A stretch of 64,000 bases of DNA from Lachnospiraceae bacterium (GCA_017618195.1 JAFZUW010000005.1:1-64000), one strand, 5' to 3'; counted from the stretch's first letter, positions 38,987-47,806 are shown. The notes: generated by a model from the sequence alone, not told the origin. Made by a program: numbers and translations.

Positions 38987-39128
38987 AAAAATATCCTCTC
39001 TATTACGAAATGGGGCAGCCGTTCCGGATCTTCCGAAGGCGCCCGGACGTTACCGTATAGGAAACGCCTTATGTACAAATGTTATCAAATCCGAAGGGGG
39101 AATGCAAGCGAAACGGAAGGAATACGCG

Positions 39129-39157
39129 TTGAATTATCCGCCCCGGATTGCTATAAT
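39129..39157 (+). promoter_or_regulatory. Sigma-A promoter of the 113-residue hypothetical
   Basis: TTGAAT (39129-39134), a 17-bp spacer, then a perfect TATAAT (39152-39157), 38 bp before the start codon. Confidence 0.85.
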
Positions 39158-39195
39158 GAAGAAAGAAACAAAATCCGATCCGGAGGGAATGAAAT

Positions 39196-39537
39196 ATGGC
39201 AACCGTAAACGTATATGAACAATATTTCGAAGCATCCTGCGAGTATAACGGAGTCCCCAGAAAAGCCGCACTTGTCATGCTGGTTTCGGACTCGTGCGAC
39301 GGCATGATCCGCTACAATGCGGCGGTTACGTTCTTCCCGCACCGGGACGAGGAAGACTATGCGGTTTCTTATGACGCATATTTCGAAAAGACCGTCTATG
39401 AAGGAAAAGGACGCCGCTCCAAAAAGCGCGAGCAGGTGCTTCTTTGCGGCTTCCGCGAAGCCATTGACGAGCTTTCCCACGCGCAGAATGCGGAAGTATT
39501 TTGGGACCGCCCGCTTCGGGAGGAAAGAAGAGGATAA
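39196..39537 (+). CDS. Hypothetical protein (113 aa)
   Basis: I do not recognise this family. 113 residues, mixed alpha/beta, no signal peptide, cytoplasmic. Conserved-looking features are YNGVPRKAALVMLVSDSC, FFPHRDEEDYAVSYDA and a basic stretch GKGRRSKKREQ. It is supported as a gene by a perfect promoter 38 bp upstream and an RBS (CGGAGGGAA). Monocistronic or followed by the membrane protein at 39636. Confidence 0.7.
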   Translation: MATVNVYEQYFEASCEYNGVPRKAALVMLVSDSCDGMIRYNAAVTFFPHRDEEDYAVSYDAYFEKTVYEGKGRRSKKREQVLLCGFREAIDELSHAQNAEVFWDRPLREERRG

Positions 39538-39635
39538 CATTTATTGAAGAACCCATCGGCTTGTAAACATTGTTCAAGTTTGGTAAAATGACAGAAAAGC
39601 ATTCTTTCAGATCCGAAAGGGGAAAGGACGTATCT

Positions 39636-40193
39636 ATGAAGGACCACGAAAAAGAACCTAAAAAAGGCAGCCCCAAGCCGCGCAGAGAAAGATATGAGAA
39701 AACCTCGGGCGGCAAATTATGCTTCATTGTGTTTATGTTCTGGCTTCTCGCTGTCGGCGCGGCATTTCTCGGCAGTCTGATCCAGTTTCAGGACCTGAAG
39801 CCCACCGGAGTGGTGAAGAGCGGGTCTCTCTTCAGCGGCGAATACTATGATTTTGAAGGCCTCAATTATATCCTCGGCGCGGCGGTATTTCTGATCCTGT
39901 TCGGAATCCTCTGGTTCCTGATCATGAGGGGAATGTTCCGTCCCATCCGCAGGTCCTCCAAGTTTGTCCAGTTCCTGTGTGTTGTGATCTCCCTTGCCGG
40001 CGTGGTAGGAATTTTCTTCGTTACGCTTTGGGTGGATCTGCAGCATTTGGGATTGTCGGACGGTATCAGGCATCAGGTTTTTGAGGCGTTTACCCTGTTT
40101 GGATGGAGCGTAGTCGCATTTGTCCGCGCATGTGTCGGCGGAGTGATGGGAATCCGCGAAGAAAAACGTGCGAAATTCGGTAAGCCGCAATAA
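39636..40193 (+). CDS. Hypothetical four-helix membrane protein
   Basis: 185 residues. Basic, charged N-terminus (about 1-25), then four hydrophobic segments (about 23-45, 70-92, 105-127, 145-165) and a short basic tail. No recognised family. I start at ATG 39636 because GAAAGGGGAAAGG precedes it and the protein begins MKDHEKEPKKGS; upstream in-frame starts lack a good site. A weak hairpin follows at 40232. Confidence 0.65.
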   Translation: MKDHEKEPKKGSPKPRRERYEKTSGGKLCFIVFMFWLLAVGAAFLGSLIQFQDLKPTGVVKSGSLFSGEYYDFEGLNYILGAAVFLILFGILWFLIMRGMFRPIRRSSKFVQFLCVVISLAGVVGIFFVTLWVDLQHLGLSDGIRHQVFEAFTLFGWSVVAFVRACVGGVMGIREEKRAKFGKPQ

Positions 40194-40231
40194 GAGTAAT
40201 GCTTGCGGTATTCGTTTATGATAGCGGTTTG

Positions 40232-40256
40232 CGGCCCTGTTGATCGTACAGGGCCG
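40232..40256 (+). terminator. Weak terminator-like hairpin
   Basis: CGGCCCTGT (40232-40240) pairs with ACAGGGCCG (40248-40256), 9 bp; the tail TTACTATG is only partly U-rich. Confidence 0.4.
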
Positions 40257-40295
40257 TTACTATGTTAAGCAAATGTAAAATCGTAAAAACATATG

Positions 40296-40322
40296 GTAAA
40301 TGTCGTTTACATGTGATATACT
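40296..40322 (+). promoter_or_regulatory. Possible promoter with inverted repeat, DUF3137 operon
   Basis: TATACT (40317-40322) is a good -10, but the -35 is weak (TGGTAA at 17 bp). The inverted repeat GTAAA-N5-TTTAC (40296-40310) overlaps the spacer and may be an operator. Confidence 0.35.
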
Positions 40323-40376
40323 ATGCCTCACAGGTAAAAGATTGAACGGAATTCGGAAGGAACGGAGGTGATCGGC

Positions 40377-41288
40377 ATGAAGAAGAAAGGTCAGTCGTGG
40401 GAAGATTTAAATAAATGCGATAAGGCGCAGAATTCCAACATCAGTCTGGCGTATATGGGCATGACTTTTGCGATCATGCTGATTGTTGCCGGAATGACTG
40501 AGATTATCGGGAAGGATAATAATTCGTCATATGTATGGGGACCGATTCTCCTGATTCTGTCGCTGATTGCTTTTTGCGTTTCCTGCATCGTTGTTTCGAG
40601 TTCGGCGAGAAAAAAGAAGAATCTTCTGTATAAGGAACTCGTCGCAGATGAGGCGGCGCGGAAAATGTTCGAAGAGTATGAGTTTTATCCGGACATCGGT
40701 TTTTCGGAAGCAAGCGTGATTGAAAAGGGAATACTGGATTCGCATGTGAATTTTGTAAGCGAGGATCTGCTTAGGGGCAAATGCCGCGGAGTCGCATTTA
40801 CCAGAGCGGAAGTGCGGTGCGGATTCTTTAAGGGAGAGTTTATCGTTTTCAAGACGGACGAGGATTATTCCGATAAGATTCGGATCGTGAGCAGGGACCT
40901 TACGAATGCGACAGAACGCGGAACGGAAAAGGATGATGAGCATCTTACTAAGGTGGAAACCGGAGACGCGTCGTTTGATGAAATATTCCGGTGTTTCGGC
41001 GAGGATGCGGTTTCCGTCCGTGTGATGCTGTCGAAAGAGACGAAGGAAATGCTCCTGAAGATCAGGAAGAAACTGGGGTATCCGTTTTCGATTCTGTTCG
41101 ACGGAAATGAAGTGACGGTGGCAATTGAAACCGGTGAGAATCAAACGGAGATGCCCAAACATCTTATGGACGAAAAGACGGAAACGAAAGAAGCTCGGAA
41201 AGATTTTGTGCCGATTCAGATGTTTGCGGAATTTGTGATCCGCGACCGCGCGATCATGCCGGAAATGCCCGTCCGAACAATGCGGTAA
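40377..41288 (+). CDS. DUF3137 domain-containing membrane protein, copy 1
   Basis: 303 residues. Two N-terminal membrane helices (about 25-45 and 55-75), then a soluble DUF3137-type domain with the pattern HVNFVSEDLLRGKCRGVAFT, RAEVRCGFFKGEFIVFKT and a C-terminal helical part. The family often accompanies LemA; no LemA gene is here. The tandem copy at 41307 shares the domain order. ATG 40377 has CGGAGG upstream. Confidence 0.78.
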   Translation: MKKKGQSWEDLNKCDKAQNSNISLAYMGMTFAIMLIVAGMTEIIGKDNNSSYVWGPILLILSLIAFCVSCIVVSSSARKKKNLLYKELVADEAARKMFEEYEFYPDIGFSEASVIEKGILDSHVNFVSEDLLRGKCRGVAFTRAEVRCGFFKGEFIVFKTDEDYSDKIRIVSRDLTNATERGTEKDDEHLTKVETGDASFDEIFRCFGEDAVSVRVMLSKETKEMLLKIRKKLGYPFSILFDGNEVTVAIETGENQTEMPKHLMDEKTETKEARKDFVPIQMFAEFVIRDRAIMPEMPVRTMR

Positions 41289-41306
41289 CAGAAAGGAGGA
41301 TACGTT

Positions 41307-42224
41307 ATGACCTGGGAAGAAATCAAACAATATAAGATAAGACTGATGATTCTGGCGGTAGTTGCGGTACTGTTTATGCTCATCGCCATGTTTTCGCCGT
41401 TCGTTATTCTTGCAACACGGACAACTTACATGAATCCGATGCTGTGGATGCTCGGCGGAATTCTCTGCGCGGGAATCACTTTCTTATTCTTCTACAAGAT
41501 GTACAAGCGGTACCGCACAGCGTACAAAGACAAGGTTGTCAACCGCGCCGCGGAGACGCTTTTCGACAGCTTTTCTTATTACTCGGATTACGGATTTACA
41601 CGCGATGAAATCGCGGCAACCGGAATTATGAGCATGGGCAACCGCTTCCACAGCGAAGATATGGTGGAAGGCACGTATAAGGGCGTTCCGTTCCGCCGTG
41701 CGGATCTGTATATCGCCCAGCACACTTCGTCCGGAAAGAGCAGCCATACGACCGTATATATTCGCGGAACGTGGATCGTGTTCCGGTACAATAAGAACTT
41801 TGAAGCAGACCTGCAGGTTTCTTCCAAAGATTTTTCATATGAGAGAAATAATGCGAGCCGTCTCTTCGTGAGAAGTTCGGAACGCTGGAATACGATTCAG
41901 ACCGAGGACATGGAATTCAACAGAATGTTCGACGCGAGATGCCAGAATGAAGTGGAAGCTTTTTATCTGCTGACGCCCCGCGTAATGCAGATGCTGAAGT
42001 TCTTAAGATCCGAGCTCGGTGCGCCGATCATGGTCGGATTTGTCCACAACATGCTGCATGTCGCAATTTCATCCGGAAAGAATCACATGGAGCCTCCGCT
42101 TTTCGGGGAGATCAACCCCGAGCTAGACGTAATGAAGATTCGTACGGAATTGAAATCCATCTGCAACATTATCGATGCGCTGTCCATGGACCGTGAGATT
42201 TTCCGCGGTGACTCGGAGTGGTAA
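41307..42224 (+). CDS. DUF3137 domain-containing membrane protein, copy 2
   Basis: 305 residues, paralogue of the preceding protein. Two membrane helices (about 12-34 and 45-65), then matching soluble segments: FSYYSDYGFTRDEIAATGI, SEDMVEGTYKGVPFRRADLY, RGTWIVFRYNKNFEADLQV, FNRMFDARCQNEVEAFYLLT. Divergent from copy 1, so they may form a heteromer. RBS AAAGGAGG. A strong terminator follows. Confidence 0.8.
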   Translation: MTWEEIKQYKIRLMILAVVAVLFMLIAMFSPFVILATRTTYMNPMLWMLGGILCAGITFLFFYKMYKRYRTAYKDKVVNRAAETLFDSFSYYSDYGFTRDEIAATGIMSMGNRFHSEDMVEGTYKGVPFRRADLYIAQHTSSGKSSHTTVYIRGTWIVFRYNKNFEADLQVSSKDFSYERNNASRLFVRSSERWNTIQTEDMEFNRMFDARCQNEVEAFYLLTPRVMQMLKFLRSELGAPIMVGFVHNMLHVAISSGKNHMEPPLFGEINPELDVMKIRTELKSICNIIDALSMDREIFRGDSEW

Positions 42225-42250
42225 GCAGAAACAATCAAACAAGATATCAG

Positions 42251-42283
42251 AACGGAACCGTTCACAAGACGGTTCCGTTTTTT
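42251..42283 (+). terminator. Intrinsic terminator of the DUF3137 operon
   Basis: AACGGAACCGT (42251-42261) pairs perfectly with ACGGTTCCGTT (42269-42279); Ts follow. The 195 bp to 42479 are clearly A/T-rich, with TATAAT at 42428-42433 as a possible -10 for the protease gene. Confidence 0.88.
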
Positions 42284-42478
42284 ATGTTTCTGAATGGGAA
42301 AATGCAGTAAAATCCACACTTCGCGATGAATATATTGAAAGAATCACTCGATTTTACTGGTACCAAAGAAGTAAAAAATGTGCAGAAAAATCAATAATTA
42401 TTTATCAAAACGGAAGATCATCTGTGTTATAATATTTGAAACCGGTTCAATGGTTTAAAATTTTTAAGGAGGGAAGAT

Positions 42479-43300
42479 ATGTTTTCATTATGGGGAAAAC
42501 AAAAAGCCGCATTATTGATCGTCTTTTCAATGATTGCAGGGCTGCTCTGTCATTATTCGTCTTTGACGGACAGAGATGCAAAAGGCAGCAGAAGCGTAGA
42601 CCTTTTGCGGAATTGGTACAAAGTGTACCAGACGGAGGGAAATCCGATTGCTGCGGATGCAGCAGGTCCCGGCGGTGAATACAGCGGGTGTGATTCATTG
42701 AATCCCGGCTCCCAGATATGGGTGATAAAGGGAGTAAAAAACCGGAGAATGGTTGCCTGCCGTGTGAGCATAGGGTACCGGGCATATAAGGTCTTCAACG
42801 GAGTTCGCGCCAATGGGTTTGTTACCGTAGGACATGGTGTCAGAGAGGCCAGAGACAGCTATGTCTATCGCACTTCGGGCGGAAGCGGTATTATCGGCAG
42901 GATTGAGGTATGCAAATACTCCAATCAAGCCGACGCGTCTTTTATATCCTTGTTAAACCAGAATACCGTGACACAGAAAACACCAAACGGAATATCAATC
43001 AGCTCAAATGTGTATAAGGTTAAAAACCATGACAGAGTTTGTATGTATGGGGGAGTGTCCGGGTACATTCCGAATGTAGAAGTATGCGGTTTTGAAGACG
43101 CTGAGTATGACGGCATTACGTTGAAGGATACAATCGTAACCGAGCTGATGTCTGTTAAAGGTGACAGCGGATCGCCGGTATTCTATAAAAGCGGGTCAAC
43201 TTATCGGCTGGTCGGTATCGTGGTGGCTGATAATGATATATCGACCGCTATTGAACCGGAATCCAGGATCAGGTCCGCCATCGGAGCCATTCCGTATTAA
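42479..43300 (+). CDS. Secreted chymotrypsin-fold (S1) serine protease, copy 1
   Basis: 273 residues. N-terminal signal segment (about 8-26). The catalytic triad is visible: His119 in FVTVGHGV, Asp152 in ADASFISL, Ser230 in KGDSGSPVF. The arrangement resembles alpha-lytic/streptogrisin proteases. A stretch of about 80 residues before the catalytic domain may be a propeptide. Cys94 (VACRVS) is shared with copy 2. The upstream region is A/T-rich, and the gene has lower GC than its neighbours, suggesting transfer. RBS GGAGGG. Confidence 0.85.
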   Translation: MFSLWGKQKAALLIVFSMIAGLLCHYSSLTDRDAKGSRSVDLLRNWYKVYQTEGNPIAADAAGPGGEYSGCDSLNPGSQIWVIKGVKNRRMVACRVSIGYRAYKVFNGVRANGFVTVGHGVREARDSYVYRTSGGSGIIGRIEVCKYSNQADASFISLLNQNTVTQKTPNGISISSNVYKVKNHDRVCMYGGVSGYIPNVEVCGFEDAEYDGITLKDTIVTELMSVKGDSGSPVFYKSGSTYRLVGIVVADNDISTAIEPESRIRSAIGAIPY

Positions 43301-43395
43301 CCGGAACGGCTGCTGAACAGTCGGTCAGGTTTATGTGTAAGGTTTCCGTTCTCGGGTAAAACAATCGTCAAGTGTTGAACGAGAAAGGAGTAAAA

Positions 43396-44226
43396 ATGCA
43401 AAGAAATAACAAAAAGAGAGTTACCTCTTTAATTCTTACCTTTTCACTGGTACTGGGGCTGCTTGGAACATTGACTGCACTTAAGGCAGGAGGAAAGAAT
43501 TCCGCCGACAGTCTGAATGTTTTGCAGAAATGGTATTCGGAGTATTCCCAAACAGGAAATACCGGAGATGATATTAATCCCGATGCGGACGGAATTGTCC
43601 GCCAGCAAAGGACATACTATTTAGGAAACACGGTATGGGTAGTTCAAGGAGTGAAGAACAAGAGACTGGTGTGCGCCCGTGTAAGTATCGGCTACCGTGC
43701 CTACAAGGTTTTCCACGGAAACCGCGCAAACGGTTTTGTAACTGTTGCGCATGCTGTGAAGGATTCTTCAGACAATTATCTGTACAGGACTTCGGGAAGA
43801 ACGGACCAAGTGGGTCGAATTGAAGCATGGAGATATGATAGTTACGCGGATGTATCATTTATTTCCGTTAACAGTCAGAAAAACACCATATCGACCAAAA
43901 CTGCCGGCGGTGTGACCATCAGCCCGACGATCAAAACGGTTAAAGCAGGCGATAAAGTCTCGACTTGCGGAGGCGTTTCCGGAACCGTCAATAATAAGAT
44001 CGTTTATGATGCCAGCAAATCCGCAACTGTGGACGGTCTTTATATGACGGATCTCATCAGAACCGCATGCATGTCCAAGGCAGGCGACAGCGGTGCTCCG
44101 GTATACTACAAGAACGGTTCCAAATATCTGTTGGTCGGCATTATAGTAGGCGGTGATCTGCGGGATTACACATTTGTCGAGAAAGCAGCAAATCTTAAGA
44201 GCAGATTCGGTGTAACGCCTTACTGA
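43396..44226 (+). CDS. Secreted chymotrypsin-fold (S1) serine protease, copy 2
   Basis: 276 residues, paralogue of the previous gene with matching motif positions. Signal segment (about 8-28). Triad His119 (FVTVAHAV), Asp152 (ADVSFIS), Ser232 (AGDSGAPVY). Shared blocks: VSIGYRAYKVFHGNRANGF and YLYRTSGRTDQVGRIEAW. Likely a duplication. ATG 43396 with GAAAGGAG; 95 bp separate the two. A trigger-factor-like lipoprotein follows after 40 bp and may assist folding. Confidence 0.85.
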   Translation: MQRNNKKRVTSLILTFSLVLGLLGTLTALKAGGKNSADSLNVLQKWYSEYSQTGNTGDDINPDADGIVRQQRTYYLGNTVWVVQGVKNKRLVCARVSIGYRAYKVFHGNRANGFVTVAHAVKDSSDNYLYRTSGRTDQVGRIEAWRYDSYADVSFISVNSQKNTISTKTAGGVTISPTIKTVKAGDKVSTCGGVSGTVNNKIVYDASKSATVDGLYMTDLIRTACMSKAGDSGAPVYYKNGSKYLLVGIIVGGDLRDYTFVEKAANLKSRFGVTPY

Positions 44227-44266
44227 TCTCACTATAAAACGGAAAAAAACGGGAATGGGAAACCTT

Positions 44267-44965
44267 ATGCGAAAGAAACTTTTAATATTATTAATTGTAT
44301 CGGCGGCGCTTGCCGTAACCCTTACGGGATGCGGAAAGAAGGCACTGAAAGTATCCGGGATTATTTCCGAGATACTGAACAAGGAAGGAATCAAAAAGAG
44401 CTCCGTTGTATCGGTCGGAGATTATAAGAAGTTCAAAAGAAACTTTTCGGAAATTGTATTCCGGGAGGACGAATTTGACCGCTATATTGAAGAAAACTTC
44501 GGCAAATACGGAGAATTGTCCGATGAACTTGTAAGCGAAGAATTCGGATTTGATTCTCTTGAGGAGTTCTATGAAGCAAAGAAGGAAGAGTATCTGAATC
44601 ATCTGGAAATCGAGCAGATTCTGGAGGCCCGGGATGAAACCATCAATTATCTGATTTCCATCGCGGAGTTTGAGCTCGATGATGAAGAGGTCGCGAACTA
44701 TTCAAAGCAATTCGTATACAGCGAACAGAATTATTCGCTCCTATTCGGGTACGATTCTTTTGACGAATACCTGAAAGAAGAACGCGGAATGTCGGAAGAA
44801 GCGTTCCTGCAGGAATGCATCGAAAACGGGACGCGGGAATTGAAAAAGGTGCTGATCATCGGCGCGGTTTCTTATAAAGAAAACCTTGAAGAAGGAATCG
44901 ATACAAGTGATGATATGCGCTTTCAGGATCTCGAGAATAATTTCTATGATTTCTTTTTTGAGTAG
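44267..44965 (+). CDS. Lipoprotein with trigger-factor C-terminal-like chaperone domain
   Basis: 232 residues. Signal peptide with lipobox LTGC, Cys22 the lipidation site. Residues about 85-210 (SLEEFYEAKKEEYLNHLEIE, ARDETINYLISIAEFELDDE, DSFDEYLKEERGMSEEAFL) match in pattern the helical arms of trigger factor C-domains. No ribosome-binding or PPIase domain. It could chaperone secreted proteins at the outer face of the membrane, such as the S1 proteases just upstream. The start at 44255 (ATG) is also possible. Terminator follows. Confidence 0.72.
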   Translation: MRKKLLILLIVSAALAVTLTGCGKKALKVSGIISEILNKEGIKKSSVVSVGDYKKFKRNFSEIVFREDEFDRYIEENFGKYGELSDELVSEEFGFDSLEEFYEAKKEEYLNHLEIEQILEARDETINYLISIAEFELDDEEVANYSKQFVYSEQNYSLLFGYDSFDEYLKEERGMSEEAFLQECIENGTRELKKVLIIGAVSYKENLEEGIDTSDDMRFQDLENNFYDFFFE

Positions 44966-44977
44966 CACGGAGGAAAG

Positions 44978-45016
44978 GGGAGCATTTTCCGCGGGAAAAT
45001 GCTCCCGCGCTTTTTC
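44978..45016 (+). terminator. Intrinsic terminator of the protease/lipoprotein group
   Basis: GGGAGCATTTTCC (44978-44990) pairs perfectly with GGAAAATGCTCCC (44994-45006); GCGCTTTTTC follows. Confidence 0.85.
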
Positions 45017-45114
45017 TCCCGGAAGAAAAATGTTACGCATCCGGACGCTTGCGGACACGAAAGATGTCAGTCGGATAAAGTATCCGAGCGTAATATCTTA
45101 CGCAAAAAATACGG

Positions 45115-45143
45115 TTGACATTCCTAATAAAAGGATTTATAAT
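45115..45143 (+). promoter_or_regulatory. Consensus sigma-A promoter of the T-box leader
   Basis: Perfect TTGACA (45115-45120), a 17-bp spacer and perfect TATAAT (45138-45143). Transcription would start near 45150. Confidence 0.92.
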
Positions 45144-45149
45144 GTGCCT

Positions 45150-45440
45150 AATTTACAACTTCATATCGTTCAAAGGCTGTGACGAAGACGGTCTCGCGAA
45201 TGCACTTTCAGAGAGTCGGTGGCTGGTGTGAACCGACATTGCGGAACGAATCGACCTATCCCTTCCGAGCTGAAGGTCTGAACTTCGAAAGAAAAGTAGG
45301 AACTTCCGTATTTGCCGCGTCAAGGCATAGGATTTGTTGGAATCCGAAGAGTGGCGTACAGTGTACGCAAGTTGAGTGGTACCGCGGGTGAAAGGCTCGT
45401 CTCAAACAATCGTTTGGGACGGGCATTTTTTATTGTCCGG
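45150..45440 (+). ncRNA. T-box leader riboswitch controlling the acyl-CoA ligase gene
   Basis: Contains the stem I landmark CAGAGAGTCGGTGG with GGTGTGAACCGAC, and the T-box core AGTGGTACCGCGGG (45375-45388), followed by CTCGTC and a terminator (45395-45432). These are hallmark T-box elements, which sense uncharged tRNA. UGGU in the core pairs with a tRNA whose discriminator is A. The specifier region is GGAACGAATCGACC (45243-45256). Reading ATC (Ile, 45250-45252) fits the A discriminator and the metabolic context; TCG (Ser) fits the GAA-NNN-ACC pattern but Ser tRNAs carry G73. Amino-acid identity is therefore uncertain. The exact 5' end is inferred from the promoter. Confidence 0.9.
45395..45432 (+). 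terminator. Regulated terminator inside the T-box leader
   Basis: GCTCGTCTCAAAC (45395-45407) pairs with GTTTGGGACGGGC (45412-45424, with G-U pairs), followed by ATTTTTTATT. It is expected to compete with the antiterminator containing the T-box core. Confidence 0.88.
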
Positions 45441-45524
45441 GCGCGGACGGACCGGAATACCGGACCGGAACCGCAGCCGATCGATTACAGCCTTTCAATA
45501 ATACACCAAAGGAGTAAAAGATTT

Positions 45525-47792
45525 ATGAGCGACAACATGGACCTGAAATTGCAGGAAGTTGCATCACGTATCCGCGAGATGCGTGAGATCGCAGGATTCA
45601 CCGAAGGTGAGATGGCGGAGAAGACCGATGTCAGCACGGAAGAGTACGCAATGTACGAAGCCGGAAAAACCGATATGCCGTTCACCTTTATTCACAAGTG
45701 CGCGCTCGCATTCGGCGTTGAAATGTCCGCGCTTCTTGAAGGACATACGGCCAAACTGACGAGTTACACGGTTACGAGAAAAGGACAGGGACAGATCACT
45801 TCCGAAGAGGAAGGCATCCTGATCAAGAACCTGGCGGCTAATTTCAAGAAGAGACTGGCGGAGCCGTATTGGGTACGCTATGAGTATTCGGCAGAGCAGC
45901 AGAAGAAGCCGATTCATCTTACGAAGCACAGCGGCCAGGAATTCGATATCGTCATGAAGGGCTGCTTGAAGGTTCAGGTCGGCGAGCATGTGGAAATCCT
46001 TCATGAAGGCGACAGCATCTTCTATAACAGTTCGACGCCTCACGGCATGATCGCGATCAACGATCAGGACTGCACGTTTATCGCAGTTGTACTGCCCGGC
46101 GAGGACGTTGCCGAGCAGGAAATCGTCGATACGCTTGTGGAAGGCCGTACCGCGAAGCGCAGCTTCGTCTGCGACAAATTCATCAAAACCGTTGAGGACG
46201 AGAAGGGCCGCCTGAAGTCCATCGATTTCGTAAACGAAGAAAAATTCAACTTCGCATACGATGTGGTTGACGCAATCGCGAAGAAGAATCCCGAGAAGCT
46301 TGCGATGGTTCATCTGGACCGCGATAAGAACGAGCGCCGTTTCACGTTCCTTGACATGAGTAAGAAGAGCGGCCAGTGCGCAAACTACTTTAAGTCCCTC
46401 GGCATTGAGCCCGGCGACCGCGTAATGCTCGTATTGAAGCGTCATTACCAGTTCTGGATATGCATGCTTGCACTGCATAAGCTCGGTGCGATCGCGATTC
46501 CCGCAACGTATCAGCTTCAGGAGCATGACTTTGAGTACCGCTTTAAGTCTGCCGGAGTAAAGGCCATCGTATGTACCGGTGACGGCGATACCGCCAACCA
46601 GGTTGACCTTGCGGCACCGCGCTGTGATACTTTGATCCACAAGATCGTAGTCGGCGCTCCGAGAGAGGGCTGGCGCAATTTCGATGAAGAGTATGTAATG
46701 TACAGCTCTCATTTCGACCGCGTCGCGAACAGCCCGTGCGGTTCGGACCGTTTCATCATGTTCTTCACTTCCGGTACGACCGGATATCCGAAGATTGCAT
46801 GTCATTCCTATAAATACGCCCTCGGTCATTATGTAACCGCGAAGTACTGGCATCAGGTTGATCCCGACGGACTGCACCTGACCATTTCCGATACCGGCTG
46901 GGGTAAGGCACTCTGGGGCAAGCTGTACGGCCAGTGGCTGTGCGAAGCACCCGTATTTGTCTACGACTTTGACCGCTTCCATGCGGAGGACATTCTGCCG
47001 CTGTTCGCGCAGTATCATATCACGACGTTCTGCGCACCGCCCACAATGTACCGCATGCTTATTAAGGAAGATATCAGCAAATACGACCTCAGCTCGATCG
47101 TTCACGCAACGACCGCAGGCGAGGCTCTTAACCCCGAGGTTTACAACGTATTCAAGGAGAAGACCGGACTCCGTATCCACGAAGGTTTCGGTCAGACTGA
47201 GACAACGCTTGTTATCGGTAACCTGTACGGCGAGAAGCGTAAGCTCGGCTCCATGGGTAAGCCTACGCCGCAGTATCATGTAGACATCCTCGATCCTGAC
47301 GGAAAGCCCGTACCGGTCGGCGAAAACGGCGAGATCTGCATCTACACGAATGAAAAGACGCCTTGCGGATTGTTCCGCGGCTACTATAACGATCCCGAGC
47401 GTACGAAGGAAGCATGGCACGACGGAATCTACCACACCGGCGACGTCGCATGGAAGGATGAGGACGGCTTCTACTGGTATGTCGGTCGTATCGATGACGT
47501 TATCAAATCGTCCGGCTACCGTATCGGACCGTTCGAAATCGAAAGTGTTATCATGGAACTTCCGTACGTTCTCGAGTGCGGTGTCAGCGCAGCTCCCGAT
47601 CCGATCCGCGGACAGGTTGTTAAGGCAAGCATCGTTCTGACGAAGGGCACCCAGCCGTCCGAGGAACTCAAGAAAGAGATCCAGGACTACGTAAAGAAGC
47701 ATACGGCACCTTACAAGTATCCTCGTATCGTAGTCTTCATGGACGAACTTCCGAAGACCATCAGCGGAAAGATTCAGAGAAACAAGTTGTAA
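45525..47792 (+). CDS. XRE-cupin-AMP-dependent acyl-CoA ligase fusion
   Basis: 755 residues. An XRE-type helix-turn-helix (about 7-65, VASRIREMREIAGFTEGEMA), a cupin (about 105-190, KHSGQEFDIVMKG, GDSIFYNSSTPHGM), then an acyl-CoA synthetase: P-loop FFTSGTTGYPK (about 412-422), GFGQTETT, TGDVAWKDEDGFYWYVGR (about 637-654), and catalytic Lys in KTISGKIQRNKL. It activates a carboxylic acid to acyl-CoA with ATP; branched-chain or aromatic acids are likely given vor downstream. The regulator-like front end suggests ligand sensing. Start ATG after GGAG. Its expression is governed by the T-box. Confidence 0.9.
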   Translation: MSDNMDLKLQEVASRIREMREIAGFTEGEMAEKTDVSTEEYAMYEAGKTDMPFTFIHKCALAFGVEMSALLEGHTAKLTSYTVTRKGQGQITSEEEGILIKNLAANFKKRLAEPYWVRYEYSAEQQKKPIHLTKHSGQEFDIVMKGCLKVQVGEHVEILHEGDSIFYNSSTPHGMIAINDQDCTFIAVVLPGEDVAEQEIVDTLVEGRTAKRSFVCDKFIKTVEDEKGRLKSIDFVNEEKFNFAYDVVDAIAKKNPEKLAMVHLDRDKNERRFTFLDMSKKSGQCANYFKSLGIEPGDRVMLVLKRHYQFWICMLALHKLGAIAIPATYQLQEHDFEYRFKSAGVKAIVCTGDGDTANQVDLAAPRCDTLIHKIVVGAPREGWRNFDEEYVMYSSHFDRVANSPCGSDRFIMFFTSGTTGYPKIACHSYKYALGHYVTAKYWHQVDPDGLHLTISDTGWGKALWGKLYGQWLCEAPVFVYDFDRFHAEDILPLFAQYHITTFCAPPTMYRMLIKEDISKYDLSSIVHATTAGEALNPEVYNVFKEKTGLRIHEGFGQTETTLVIGNLYGEKRKLGSMGKPTPQYHVDILDPDGKPVPVGENGEICIYTNEKTPCGLFRGYYNDPERTKEAWHDGIYHTGDVAWKDEDGFYWYVGRIDDVIKSSGYRIGPFEIESVIMELPYVLECGVSAAPDPIRGQVVKASIVLTKGTQPSEELKKEIQDYVKKHTAPYKYPRIVVFMDELPKTISGKIQRNKL

Positions 47793-47806
47793 TTAAAGGT
47801 ACACTG

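Noticed and set aside
40261-40310. AT-rich stretch considered as a MITE-like element
   Set aside because: Only one weak inverted repeat with no target duplications; retained only as a low-confidence operator.
45564-47702. 712-residue antisense frame opposite the acyl-CoA ligase
   Set aside because: A codon-bias shadow of a GC-rich real gene; no start signals and no domain.
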